Positions 1 to 8,558 of a stretch of DNA of 64,000 bases are shown piece by piece. Below the pieces are notes generated by a model that saw only the letters and a program-made list of their open reading frames with translations, was not told where the DNA came from and did not search any database. This DNA is from Streptomyces sp. MspMP-M5 (GTDB lineage Bacteria; Actinomycetota; Actinomycetes; Streptomycetales; Streptomycetaceae): contig NZ_KB891853.1 of the NCBI RefSeq assembly GCF_000373585.1, positions 346,812 to 410,811 of the forward strand, read 5' to 3'. Both the position numbers and the translations under genes were made by a program. Each line of letters starts with the position of its first letter. Within the stretch, counting starts at the first letter, position 1.

Positions 1-1075
1 CGCCTGCGCTGTCCTTGCCGCCCTCGAAGAGGACGTTGTCCGGGAGGATTACGGCAGCCCGGCCACGGTCGGTGAGCAGGGTGCCGATGTGCTGCAAGAA
101 GTTGAACTGCTTGTTGGTGGTGGTCTGTTCACCCAACCAGAAGTCAGGGCGATGGTAGGCGATGTCCTCCCGGTCGCCGCTATCCTTCTTGCCCACGCCC
201 GTGATCGCGAGGGACGACTTGCGGCCGAAGGGAGGGTTCGCGAGGACGACGCTGGCGAGATCTGAAGGCGGCTTGGCAAGCGCGTCCCCGACCTTGATCA
301 AGGGCTTGCCCGTAGGGTCGCCGAGATTGTGCAGCAGCATGTTCATCGCGGCGAGGCGGGCGGTTGAGGGCACGATCTCGGTGCCCCAGATGCCGCCAGT
401 GCGGAGACGCTCGTAGACGTCGTCGGGGATGTCGTCCTTGGCGTACTCGCTCAGGATGTACGCGTAGGCGGCAAGGAGGAAGCCACCGGTGCCGCAGGCC
501 GGGTCGGTGATTGTGTCGTACGGAGTGGGCCGCATGCAGCGGACGATCGACTCGATCAGCACACGAGGGGTGAAGTACTGGCCCGCGCCGGCCTTGGTGT
601 CCTCCGCGCTGCGAGCGATCAGGGCTTCGTAAGCGGCGCCCTTGATGTCAGTGCGGGAGCCGTACCACTTCTCCTTGTTGATCAGGTCGGAGACGAGACG
701 ACGGAGGTTGGCAGCGTTCTCAATCCGGTTGCGGGCCCGGTTGAAAATCAGGCTGAGGGTCGTTTCCTCACCCTCAGGAGCGCGGTGGCCGAGGTCGGTG
801 AGGAGTGCGGTGTACGCCTTCTCCAGCGGCTCGCCATCCACGTCAACGAGCTCGCGCCAACCGCGGCGCTGCCACTCAGGGGTGGTGGGGAGGATGTGCT
901 GATGCTCGGAGGGATCGCTGATGTACGCGTTCAGCTCCTCGACCTCGTGGGCCATCTTGAGGAAGACCAAGAAGCTGAGCTGCTCCAGGTACTCCAGGCT
1001 GGACACGCCGTCGTCGCGCAGAACATTGCAGTAGGTCCACAGGCGATCGACGAGCCGGCGGGCTTCCGGATTCAC
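1..1075 (-). CDS. hsdM: Type I restriction-modification, modification subunit HsdM (partial)
   Basis: N6-adenine methylase of a type I restriction-modification complex; it methylates the target chosen by HsdS using SAM. It reads leftwards and runs off the left edge, so the C-terminal part is missing (about 358 codons present). A helical N-terminal domain of about 140 residues precedes the methylase core, with SAM-binding motif DPACGTGGF at residues 191-199 and catalytic NPPF near 280, the N6-adenine pattern. The GTG start is chosen because it forms a GTGA overlap with the hsdS stop (1072-1075), which implies translational coupling. It is the last gene of an hsdR-hsdS-hsdM operon. No frameshift is seen in the visible part. 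Confidence 0.93.
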   Translation of the reverse strand, partial: MNPEARRLVDRLWTYCNVLRDDGVSSLEYLEQLSFLVFLKMAHEVEELNAYISDPSEHQHILPTTPEWQRRGWRELVDVDGEPLEKAYTALLTDLGHRAPEGEETTLSLIFNRARNRIENAANLRRLVSDLINKEKWYGSRTDIKGAAYEALIARSAEDTKAGAGQYFTPRVLIESIVRCMRPTPYDTITDPACGTGGFLLAAYAYILSEYAKDDIPDDVYERLRTGGIWGTEIVPSTARLAAMNMLLHNLGDPTGKPLIKVGDALAKPPSDLASVVLANPPFGRKSSLAITGVGKKDSGDREDIAYHRPDFWLGEQTTTNKQFNFLQHIGTLLTDRGRAAVILPDNVLFEGGKDSAG

Positions 1076-2565
1076 GAGCTGAACTCCAAGGGGAGGGCGG
1101 TCTGTTCACCGGACGGGAAGGTGGTTTCCCGGTGGGGCGGGGGAGGTGGCGAGTTGGCTGCCGACTGCTTACTCTTCACATTCTTCTTTGCGCGGGCCGC
1201 ACGGCGGACGGCCTTGCGCTCGGCTTCGGCGGCTTCGCGCTCGACCCTGATCCGCTTGAGGAGATCCTCGGCGGGCTCGTCGTTCGCAGGGTCCTGCGGG
1301 ACGAGACGGCCGGCGAAGGCGTGGGCGAGGAGGCCGCGGCGGAGGATGGCGTTGTCGGAGGCGGCACGGTCCAGATTCCGCTCGATGTGGTCGAGGGTGG
1401 CGAGCCGATGTTTGGTCTTGTGGATCAGCTTCCGCTGCTCGTCGAGAGGAGGAACGGGGAACTCGACGTTCTTGAGACGGGCTCCACTGAGATGGGCGAG
1501 ATTCGTCGTGATGCGGACTTCGCGCATGAACCGGCCGGCGTGCAGATGACGGCGGAAGACGAGGAGTGCCCAGCCGGGCAGGACATCCGGGCGTGCCCGG
1601 AACCTGAGCAGGCTGTTGGTGAAGGCGACGCCTTCCGGGATACCCCGGTACATCGCGGGGCGGCCCACGAGGTGCGGGCTCTGCCCCTCGTTGAGCAGGA
1701 TGTCGCCCGGCTCCAGGCGGTACTTGCCGAAGACGCCGGAGAAATCCATGGACTTCACATCGGTGGTGTCGACACGGTCCTCGAAGACGTTGGCGACGCG
1801 GAGATATGGGCGCAACTTCGGGCCGTCGTGCCAGTCAGGGTGACGGGCTCGGCCGAGCTCGACAGCGCCTGCCTGGCCAGTGGTGGTTGCCTGCCAGGTG
1901 GAGGGCCACTGGGTTTGGTCCGGGACGGCGTCTAGGAGGACGGCCTTGCGCAGGGCGGACAGGTCCTTGCGGGCTTGGGCGAGGGATCGTTCCACAGCGT
2001 CGAGCCGGGCCATCCGAGTGTCGAGCGCGGCGACGATACGCTGCTGCTCGGCAAACGGAGGCACCGGCACTGGCCAGCGCTGCAGTTTGGCTGCCCCCAG
2101 GTGGTGGATGCCTACGCCACGGGTGGCGTTGCCAAAGCCGCCGTCGGCTGCCACGTGCCAGAGGTATCGCAGAAAGTAGCGCGGCTCACCACCACCGAGC
2201 CGAACCCGGAGCAGCGTGTTCTGGAAGCAGCAGTCCTCGATCTCGCCGCTCCACAGCGCGGGCTTGCCTACCTCGCTCGCGCTACCCGACGCCTCGTTGA
2301 GCACGATGTCACCAGGGTGGAGCCGGTACACATCGGCTTCGTCATCCGTGAAGTTCATCTTCTTCACGTCGTCGAGGCGTAGACCCGCCCAGTCCACGTT
2401 CGCGGCACGGATGTACGGACGCATCTGGTCGCCCTGGGCGTGCTTAGGGGAGCGCTGACGTCCGAGCCGTACCTCAGCCACGTCCCCCAGCGTCGCCCAC
2501 GCCCACCCTTCCGGCAGCCGCTCCTCAGCCGCCGCCACCGCTCTCCCGCTCACTAACTCACGCAC
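1072..2565 (-). CDS. hsdS: Type I restriction-modification, specificity subunit HsdS
   Basis: Target-recognition subunit that positions HsdM and HsdR on a bipartite DNA site. About 497 residues with the usual duplicated layout: a first target-recognition domain (start GWAWATLGDVAEVRLG), a conserved central helix region (PVPPFAEQQRIVAALD, then ARKDLSALRKAV), a second target-recognition domain (start AVELGRARHPD), and a second conserved region (FPVPPLDEQRKLI). The long Lys/Ala-rich C-terminus is variable tail. The frame is open further upstream, but the GTG at 2565, overlapping the end of hsdR by eight bases, fits the tight operon spacing. A second in-frame GTG at 2553 is also possible. Two different recognition domains predict a split, asymmetric target. 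Confidence 0.9.
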   Translation of the reverse strand: MRELVSGRAVAAAEERLPEGWAWATLGDVAEVRLGRQRSPKHAQGDQMRPYIRAANVDWAGLRLDDVKKMNFTDDEADVYRLHPGDIVLNEASGSASEVGKPALWSGEIEDCCFQNTLLRVRLGGGEPRYFLRYLWHVAADGGFGNATRGVGIHHLGAAKLQRWPVPVPPFAEQQRIVAALDTRMARLDAVERSLAQARKDLSALRKAVLLDAVPDQTQWPSTWQATTTGQAGAVELGRARHPDWHDGPKLRPYLRVANVFEDRVDTTDVKSMDFSGVFGKYRLEPGDILLNEGQSPHLVGRPAMYRGIPEGVAFTNSLLRFRARPDVLPGWALLVFRRHLHAGRFMREVRITTNLAHLSGARLKNVEFPVPPLDEQRKLIHKTKHRLATLDHIERNLDRAASDNAILRRGLLAHAFAGRLVPQDPANDEPAEDLLKRIRVEREAAEAERKAVRRAARAKKNVKSKQSAANSPPPPPHRETTFPSGEQTALPLEFSS

Positions 2566-5464
2566 CCAATTCTCTGTCCAGTTCGTCCACGAGCTCACCC
2601 GGCGTCCACCGACTGTCCTCGAAGGCATCCACGAAGGCCCCGAACCCGCCTGCGTGCAGCCGCGGCCCCTCGTTCAACGACGACACACTCACCGTCGCGT
2701 TCGCCGCGACCACGTCCACGACCATCCGCAGCCACATCAGCTGCTGTTCGTCGAAAGTGACGCCTGCCGTCTCCTGGCGGGCCAGCCACGCTTCCAGACG
2801 GTCCTCCACAGTACTGCGATACGGCCGAAACTCGTCGCCATCCAGCCCTAGCTCGAATCGCATCACGGAAAGAAGCTCGACAAGCCCTGCACCTCGCCGC
2901 CGACCGCCCCGGGCGACCCCCAGATCGACGTACGCCTTCCAGATCCGGGCCTCGGTCCATTCGGGACGCGTCGCTCGGACACTCGCCACCAGATCCCGCA
3001 GGGCCGCAAGTACCTCGCCTGGAGGCCGCCGCTCCTGGAAGGAGATACGAAGCGGCAAAATCTCGTTCTCATGCTCGGCTATGTAAGCGCGCCAGTCTGT
3101 GACGACCTGGCGCGCTTCTTCCTCATCCTGCAGACCGCGCGCCTCGACCAGCGAATCCTGATTGATGTGGTCGACATGCAGCCAGCGGTCGCGGGCGGCT
3201 TCGAGCAGCGCGGCGCGCAGGGCCTCGTTTTCCACCAGCGGCCGTGCCGCCGCGGCAAGGTCGTCGATCTCGTCGGGGACCGCGTCGCCCCGTGCACGCG
3301 CCTCTTCCCGACGGTTGGTGTCCGCGGCCCGGACAAGACCACCGACCAGCCCCTCGTACGACATCTCCTCGCCGAGCAGCTCTTCGATCGACGCCAGGGC
3401 GGCCTCGTCGAGCCGCTGCCCGAGCCGACTGAGCCGCCCAGCAAGGGTCGCCGCGTCGTCCCGGTGCAGGGCACGCCGCTCTCCGCATGCCTGCAGTAGG
3501 CGCTCCAGGCTCGGTACGGGCGCCTCATCGTCGCGGACCAGCGGGCGGGAGTCCGTCTTGGGATGTTCGGTGATGCCCACCGCGTCGACGATCACGAAGC
3601 GGTCCTTGTGGACGGCATCCCGGGTCACCGCACGCAGCTTGCAGTCCTCGATGCTGCGGGCGCCTCGGCCCTTCATCTGCTCGAAGTAGGACCAGCTCTG
3701 GATATCCCGCATGAAGACCAGGCACTCCAGCGCGGGCACGTCCGTGCCTGTGGCGATCATGTCGACGGTGACCGCGATGCGCGGGTTGCGCTTGGTGCGG
3801 AAGTCGTTCAGGGCCTTCTTCGGGCGGGCGGCCTTGCTGGTGATCTTCCGGCAGAACTTGTCACCGGCCCCGAATGCCTCCTGCACGGCCGTGACGATGG
3901 CATCAGCATGCAGCTCGTTCTGAGCGAAGATCAAGGTCTTCGGGACGATCTCGCGGGGGCGGATCTCACCGGTGTCACGGTCTGCTACCGGCGGGAAAAT
4001 CTCGGTGAAGAGCTTGTCCCGGAAGGTATTGACGATGGTGCGGATCTGGTCGGCGGACCGTACCCGATGGTTGATCTCAGCGGGTGCGTAGGGGTCATCC
4101 TCGGCCATGGTGTGCCAGTGCTCGGCCCGCGTGTCCTTGTGGATTTTGTTGATGACGGAGTTGAGGCGTTCCAACGTACCGTCGGGGTGCCTGGTTTCGA
4201 GGGTTTTGGGGATGGTCGCACCATCCAGGGTGATCCTAGTGGTGATCTTGTAGACGTCATAGTCGACGTTGACGCCGTCCGCGACCGCTTCCTGCTGAGT
4301 GTACTGGGCGACAAGATTGCGGAAGAATCCGAAGGTCTCCTGGACCGGTGTTGCGGTCAGGCCCACGATGTGCGCGTCGAAGTACTCCAGGACCGGCCGC
4401 CAGCGGCCGTAGATCGAGCGGTGGCACTCATCGACGATGATCACGTCGAAGAAATCGGGCGGCAATTCCTCGCGGTAGCCCACCCGGGCGAGCTCGCCCG
4501 CAAGCTTCGCCGCCCGCCGGGTCTCGAACTCCTCGTCCTCGGGGTCGGGCATCGTGACGCCGGAAATTTTGCACCACAGGCGTTGGATCGTGGAGATCAC
4601 GATCCGGTCGGACTCCGCCACGTCGCCCTTGGTGAAGTGGCGCAGTGGCAGCTGCTCGTGGAGCGTCTTCCTCGAGCCGAACGGGGTGTAGCCGCGGTAC
4701 TCGTCGCGGGCCTGCCCACCGAGGTTGTGGCGGTCGACCAGGAAGAGCACCCGGCGGGCACCGGCATGCTGCAGCATCCGGTACGTGGACTCCACCGCCG
4801 CGTAGGTCTTGCCCGCACCGGTAGCCATCTGGATCAGCGCCCTCTGGTCCCCCTGCGCGAAGGACCGCTCCAGCCCCTGGACAGCACGGTACTGGGCAGG
4901 CCGCAGACCGGGCAGGCCCCGCCTGCGTCGCAGCACGAGCGGTCTGTCGGGCAGCGCACGCATGCGGGCGCGCAGTGTGGGGGCCCCGGGGTACCGCTCG
5001 GCATCCCGGAGCCAACGTGCCACCGTGTCGGGCCGATGCGGCGCGAAGATCGGACGGCTGCGGGCACCGCCCTCGGGGGCGTCAGCGGGCACGGTTCCGT
5101 CGAAGAGCTCGGCATCGAGCAGATTACGGAAGAACCAGCGCGAGCCGTGCACTGCGTAGTGAAAGGGCAAGGGCAGGGCACCTCGCCAGGCCGGGTCACC
5201 ATGCCGGATCGCGATCCGGGCGGCCTGTTCAGCCGCGGTGTCGAACAAGTCCTGCTGGTCGCTCTGCGGAGGTCCGGCGGCAACGATCCCGCACGGCCGG
5301 CGGTGCACGTACAGGGTGAACAGCACCAGGGCAGAGGAAACTGGGGAGCGCACCGCCTCATGGGCGACACCAAGCTCGCGCTCGCCGGGCCCGTACACCT
5401 GCCAGCCCGAGACGGTCAGTGCCGCCTCCACTGTCCTGGCCCACTCCGGCTCGACGCTGCTCAT
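2558..5464 (-). CDS. hsdR: Type I restriction-modification, HsdR translocase (nuclease motif looks eroded)
   Basis: Motor and cleavage subunit of the type I complex, about 968 residues. The SF2 helicase core is intact: motif I ATGAGKT (about 214-220), motif II DECH (345-348), motif III GLTATP (369-373). The N-terminal segment, where family members carry an ADY...EAKK-type PD-(D/E)XK site, reads ALVLFTLYVHRRPCGIVAAGPP (in part; residues 45-66), so the acidic and lysine residues are not recognisable. Either cleavage activity is lost or the site lies elsewhere. The ATG at 5464 is chosen over one 29 codons upstream because AGGGGAGGG lies just before it. First gene of hsdR-hsdS-hsdM. Confidence 0.88.
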   Translation of the reverse strand: MSSVEPEWARTVEAALTVSGWQVYGPGERELGVAHEAVRSPVSSALVLFTLYVHRRPCGIVAAGPPQSDQQDLFDTAAEQAARIAIRHGDPAWRGALPLPFHYAVHGSRWFFRNLLDAELFDGTVPADAPEGGARSRPIFAPHRPDTVARWLRDAERYPGAPTLRARMRALPDRPLVLRRRRGLPGLRPAQYRAVQGLERSFAQGDQRALIQMATGAGKTYAAVESTYRMLQHAGARRVLFLVDRHNLGGQARDEYRGYTPFGSRKTLHEQLPLRHFTKGDVAESDRIVISTIQRLWCKISGVTMPDPEDEEFETRRAAKLAGELARVGYREELPPDFFDVIIVDECHRSIYGRWRPVLEYFDAHIVGLTATPVQETFGFFRNLVAQYTQQEAVADGVNVDYDVYKITTRITLDGATIPKTLETRHPDGTLERLNSVINKIHKDTRAEHWHTMAEDDPYAPAEINHRVRSADQIRTIVNTFRDKLFTEIFPPVADRDTGEIRPREIVPKTLIFAQNELHADAIVTAVQEAFGAGDKFCRKITSKAARPKKALNDFRTKRNPRIAVTVDMIATGTDVPALECLVFMRDIQSWSYFEQMKGRGARSIEDCKLRAVTRDAVHKDRFVIVDAVGITEHPKTDSRPLVRDDEAPVPSLERLLQACGERRALHRDDAATLAGRLSRLGQRLDEAALASIEELLGEEMSYEGLVGGLVRAADTNRREEARARGDAVPDEIDDLAAAARPLVENEALRAALLEAARDRWLHVDHINQDSLVEARGLQDEEEARQVVTDWRAYIAEHENEILPLRISFQERRPPGEVLAALRDLVASVRATRPEWTEARIWKAYVDLGVARGGRRRGAGLVELLSVMRFELGLDGDEFRPYRSTVEDRLEAWLARQETAGVTFDEQQLMWLRMVVDVVAANATVSVSSLNEGPRLHAGGFGAFVDAFEDSRWTPGELVDELDRELGA

Positions 5465-5642
5465 GGCCCTCCCCTGTTCGGCCCGGTCCGTTGTCCGTAC
5501 ACCGATTACAGCAGTCGGTATACGCGGCCCGGGAGCATACGCGAGGATCAAGCCCCGGGAACGCCGCTGTCACAGGTGGTCCGTACAGTGGGCGACATCA
5601 CAGTTGGCATACACACAGTGACGCTGAGGGAAGGACAGGCCG

Positions 5643-7016
5643 GTGTACGTGGCGGGGCTCAGGATGAACGGGGTACGTGGATTCCACGGACCACGCGCCT
5701 GCGACCTCGACTTCGCCCGGCCCGGCGGCGGGTACGCCGGCTGGACGGTGATCGCCGGACGGAACGGGGCGGGGAAGAGCACCCTGCTGCGTGCTCTCGC
5801 GCTCGCGCTGACCGGTGGGCGTCGGGCGCACCGGCTGGAGCCGGATCTTGAGGAGTACCTGTCGCACGAAGCACCCACCGGGATGGTGGAGGCCACTGTC
5901 CTTGCCGATCCGGCCTTCGACACGATGGCGCCCGACGGAGGCGGGCCGCTGGTGGCTCACCTCGACTGGCGTCCCGAGCAGGACACCGGGTTGTTCGGCG
6001 GGGACATGGCGAACTTCGAGCCGCCCACCGAGGTGGTCTTCTCGGCTCCCCGGCCGCTGACCGCAGCCCTGTGGTCCTCGGTCCCACCGCCCGGTTGGTT
6101 CTGCGCCGCGTACGGTCCCTTCCGGCGTCTCACTGGCACAGGTCTCTACGAGCGCGCACCGCAGCAGCTCGATCGGGACGCTTCGCTACGCACGCTTTTC
6201 GAAGAGCAGTCGGCTCTCACCGAAGCCTTCGATTGGCTGCTTTCGCTCCATCTCCGCTCCCTGGAGGAACGCCCCGGGATCGGCGAGCTCAAGGCCGGGG
6301 TACTCCGGCTGCTCAACGACGGACTGCTGGACAGCTACCGCATCGAGGACGTGGACTCCGAAGGAATGTGGCTGCGGCGGCGGGGAGACACCGGCCCGGA
6401 GGGCGCCCAGATCGAGCTCCGGCGGATGAGCGACGGGCAGCGGACCGTGGTCGCACTGGTCCTGGACATCGTCCGACAGATGCACGCGGCATACGGGGTC
6501 CTCGCGTTCAAGGAACGGGACAGCGGCACAGTAGTGCTGCCGCACCCGGGTGTGGTGCTCGTCGACGAGATCGACGCCCATCTCCACATGTCCTGGCAGC
6601 AACGCATTGGGCGGTGGCTCACCACCCACTTCCCGGCGATCCAGTTCATCGTCACCACCCACAGCCCGTACATCTGCCAGGCCGCGGACCCGGGTGGGCT
6701 GATCCGGCTGCCGGGAATCGGGGAGCAGGAGCCGCCGCAGGTGGTAGGCGAGGACCTGTATGGGCGGATCGTGTACGGGACGGGGGACGACGCAGCGCTC
6801 TCCGCTCTGTTCGGACTGGACTCGCCATATTCGGACAAGGCGTGTGACCTGCGCGGCAGACTGGCCGAGCTGGAGTACGAGGTCCTCCTCGGCCGGGCCG
6901 ATGCCGGGCAGACCGAGGAATACCTGCACCTCCGCGAGCAGCTCTCCAGCTCTCCAGCGGCCCGGGTCGACGAGGTGATGGAGCGGTACCGGTTCTCCCG
7001 GGAGCGCGACGGGTGA
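5643..7016 (+). CDS. Septu-like PtuA: ABC/RecF-type ATPase of an ATPase-HNH defence pair
   Basis: 457-residue AAA/ABC-type ATPase. Walker A GRNGAGKST is at residues 39-47, an ABC-like signature SDGQR near 262, and Walker B VVLVDEIDAHLH near 304, followed by a switch histidine in TTHSPY. This is the layout of RecF/OLD-like ATPases in defence systems. The next gene, overlapping by GTGA, is an HNH nuclease, and the ATPase plus HNH arrangement is that of Septu (PtuA/PtuB) anti-phage systems. The ATPase is thought to sense infection and control the nuclease. The GTG start has GAGGGAAGG upstream. A RecF-like repair role is less likely given the partner and the type I RM and AIPR neighbours. Confidence 0.8.
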   Translation: MYVAGLRMNGVRGFHGPRACDLDFARPGGGYAGWTVIAGRNGAGKSTLLRALALALTGGRRAHRLEPDLEEYLSHEAPTGMVEATVLADPAFDTMAPDGGGPLVAHLDWRPEQDTGLFGGDMANFEPPTEVVFSAPRPLTAALWSSVPPPGWFCAAYGPFRRLTGTGLYERAPQQLDRDASLRTLFEEQSALTEAFDWLLSLHLRSLEERPGIGELKAGVLRLLNDGLLDSYRIEDVDSEGMWLRRRGDTGPEGAQIELRRMSDGQRTVVALVLDIVRQMHAAYGVLAFKERDSGTVVLPHPGVVLVDEIDAHLHMSWQQRIGRWLTTHFPAIQFIVTTHSPYICQAADPGGLIRLPGIGEQEPPQVVGEDLYGRIVYGTGDDAALSALFGLDSPYSDKACDLRGRLAELEYEVLLGRADAGQTEEYLHLREQLSSSPAARVDEVMERYRFSRERDG

Positions 7017-7807
7017 TTCCGATTCAGCGCCTCAGCTTGCCCGGGGCAGTCGAGACACGCATGGCCCTGCTGACCGGACGGATCAGTCTCAGGGACGTAG
7101 CGGGAGGTTTGCGCAAGAAGTACGCCGACAACCTGTGGGACAACGCGAGTGACGTCAAACCGGCATTGCGTGCGGTGCTCCTCCGGATGGCTCCGGGAGT
7201 CCTCGGCTGTTGCATGTACTGCGGTGGCTACACCGCGACCGATATCGAGCACTTTGAACCACGGGAACACGACGCGCTCAAGACCTTCGTCTGGCCCAAC
7301 CACCTGCTGGTATGCGGCCCCTGCAACAGCACATACAAACGGGACTGGTGGCAGTGCGACGAGGAAAGCGGTGAGCCTCTGCTGATCGATCCGACTCGGG
7401 ATAACCCGTTCACACATCTCTGGCTGGACTTCAGGGACTACGAGTACCGCGGCCTGACGCGCAAAGGACGGTCGACCATCGAGGTGCTGGGCTTGAATCT
7501 GCCCGAGCGGCGGCTGGCGGCGGGCCGGGAGCTGGCGCGCAGGAACATTCGTACCGTGCTGCGGGACTGGGATCGGGGCCGGCAGCAGGCAGACGAGACA
7601 TCCATGCGCCATGCTCTGGCGGTACTGGAGGGGCAGCCGTTCGCCGACGTGTGGCAGGCGATGTTGCGCCAGGCTGTGCTGCCAGGAGCACCCGTGGTCA
7701 TGAGCGACGAGCCACCCGAGATCCTCACCCTGCTGAGGGACGAGGAACTGCGTGCGGCAACGCTCATCGAGTTCCCCCTGGAACTGGCGCCGAGCGAGGA
7801 GAACTAA
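7013..7807 (+). CDS. Septu-like PtuB: HNH endonuclease
   Basis: 264-residue HNH-fold nuclease, the likely effector of the pair. A zinc-knuckle CMYCGG is near residue 65, the HNH histidine is in DIEHFEPREH, and a second knuckle VCGPCNSTYKRDW supplies the Asn and distal metal ligands. The C-terminal half (from about residue 140) is helical and shows no motif I recognise. Its GTG start overlaps the ATPase stop (GTGA, 7013-7016), so the two proteins should be made in fixed ratio. The family is known from Septu and from retron-associated PtuAB modules; no reverse transcriptase lies next to this copy. Confidence 0.78.
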   Translation: MIPIQRLSLPGAVETRMALLTGRISLRDVAGGLRKKYADNLWDNASDVKPALRAVLLRMAPGVLGCCMYCGGYTATDIEHFEPREHDALKTFVWPNHLLVCGPCNSTYKRDWWQCDEESGEPLLIDPTRDNPFTHLWLDFRDYEYRGLTRKGRSTIEVLGLNLPERRLAAGRELARRNIRTVLRDWDRGRQQADETSMRHALAVLEGQPFADVWQAMLRQAVLPGAPVVMSDEPPEILTLLRDEELRAATLIEFPLELAPSEEN

Positions 7808-8558
7808 CCGATGCCTTACGCGAGGCTCAGTTCTTGCGATGCCCTGTCAACTGTGGCCTCTGATCCGGGTTCTCGAGGGGATTTGTCGCTCGCATGCCCT
7901 TCTGACGGTGCTGGCGGGCTGAGGCAGGCGCGGTGGCGCGAGGGTACCCCGACGGACCGCGTAGGATTGGCCAATACCGCCCACGGCGCCCCGGTCACAC
8001 AGTCCGATGCGGTCCGTCCGGGGCACCGCCTCGCCGGTACCGCCACTCTGTGGGGCGCAGTCCCGAACATGGGCGTTCCCAGCTCCAAACAACAAGATCG
8101 GCCGCATCACGGCAGACCCGGCGAGCCCCCTCCACCTAGCAGGGTTCCCGGTTCCTATGTTGCGTATCCCGCCGAGGACATTCACCTGCGGGTAGCTACG
8201 AACAACGGTACGCGCCCTCGACGGCGACCGTGGTTCTGGAGAACCGCGCCTCGCGCCCATCTCCATCTGGATCGCGCTCCGCCCAGGACCCGACCGTACA
8301 AGTCGAACCCCTCGGTTCGCTTCAAGCCGTAGCCCGTGGCCAAACTGTTCGCCCATCGCAGCATCAACCTGGAACTCTGGGCCGGACGTCGTCGAAGACC
8401 GCCAGGACTTCGGCTCCCCGCACGATGTTGCTGCCGCTATCGTCGTCAAACGGAACAGCGCGAGCAGCAGTGGCCGTCGTGGACTCACTTGTCCCAGCCA
8501 GTAGTTCAGCTACCACGCTGCACCGCCCCACACCGTCGACACCCTGCCCCGGAGAACC
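7808..8558 (+). other. 750-base gap between two defence genes, no confident gene
   Basis: No open frame here has convincing codon use or a ribosome site. Between about 8300 and 8510 the third rightward frame reads like the end of a real protein (for example DVVEDRQDFGSPHDVAAAIVVKRN) and stops just before the AIPR gene, but no start or family is recognisable. It may be the tail of a degraded gene. Confidence 0.4.

Noticed and set aside
3563..5851. Long rightward frame opposite hsdR
   Set aside because: Mirrors the codon bias of hsdR, encodes no recognisable domain and overlaps the start of the Septu-like gene.
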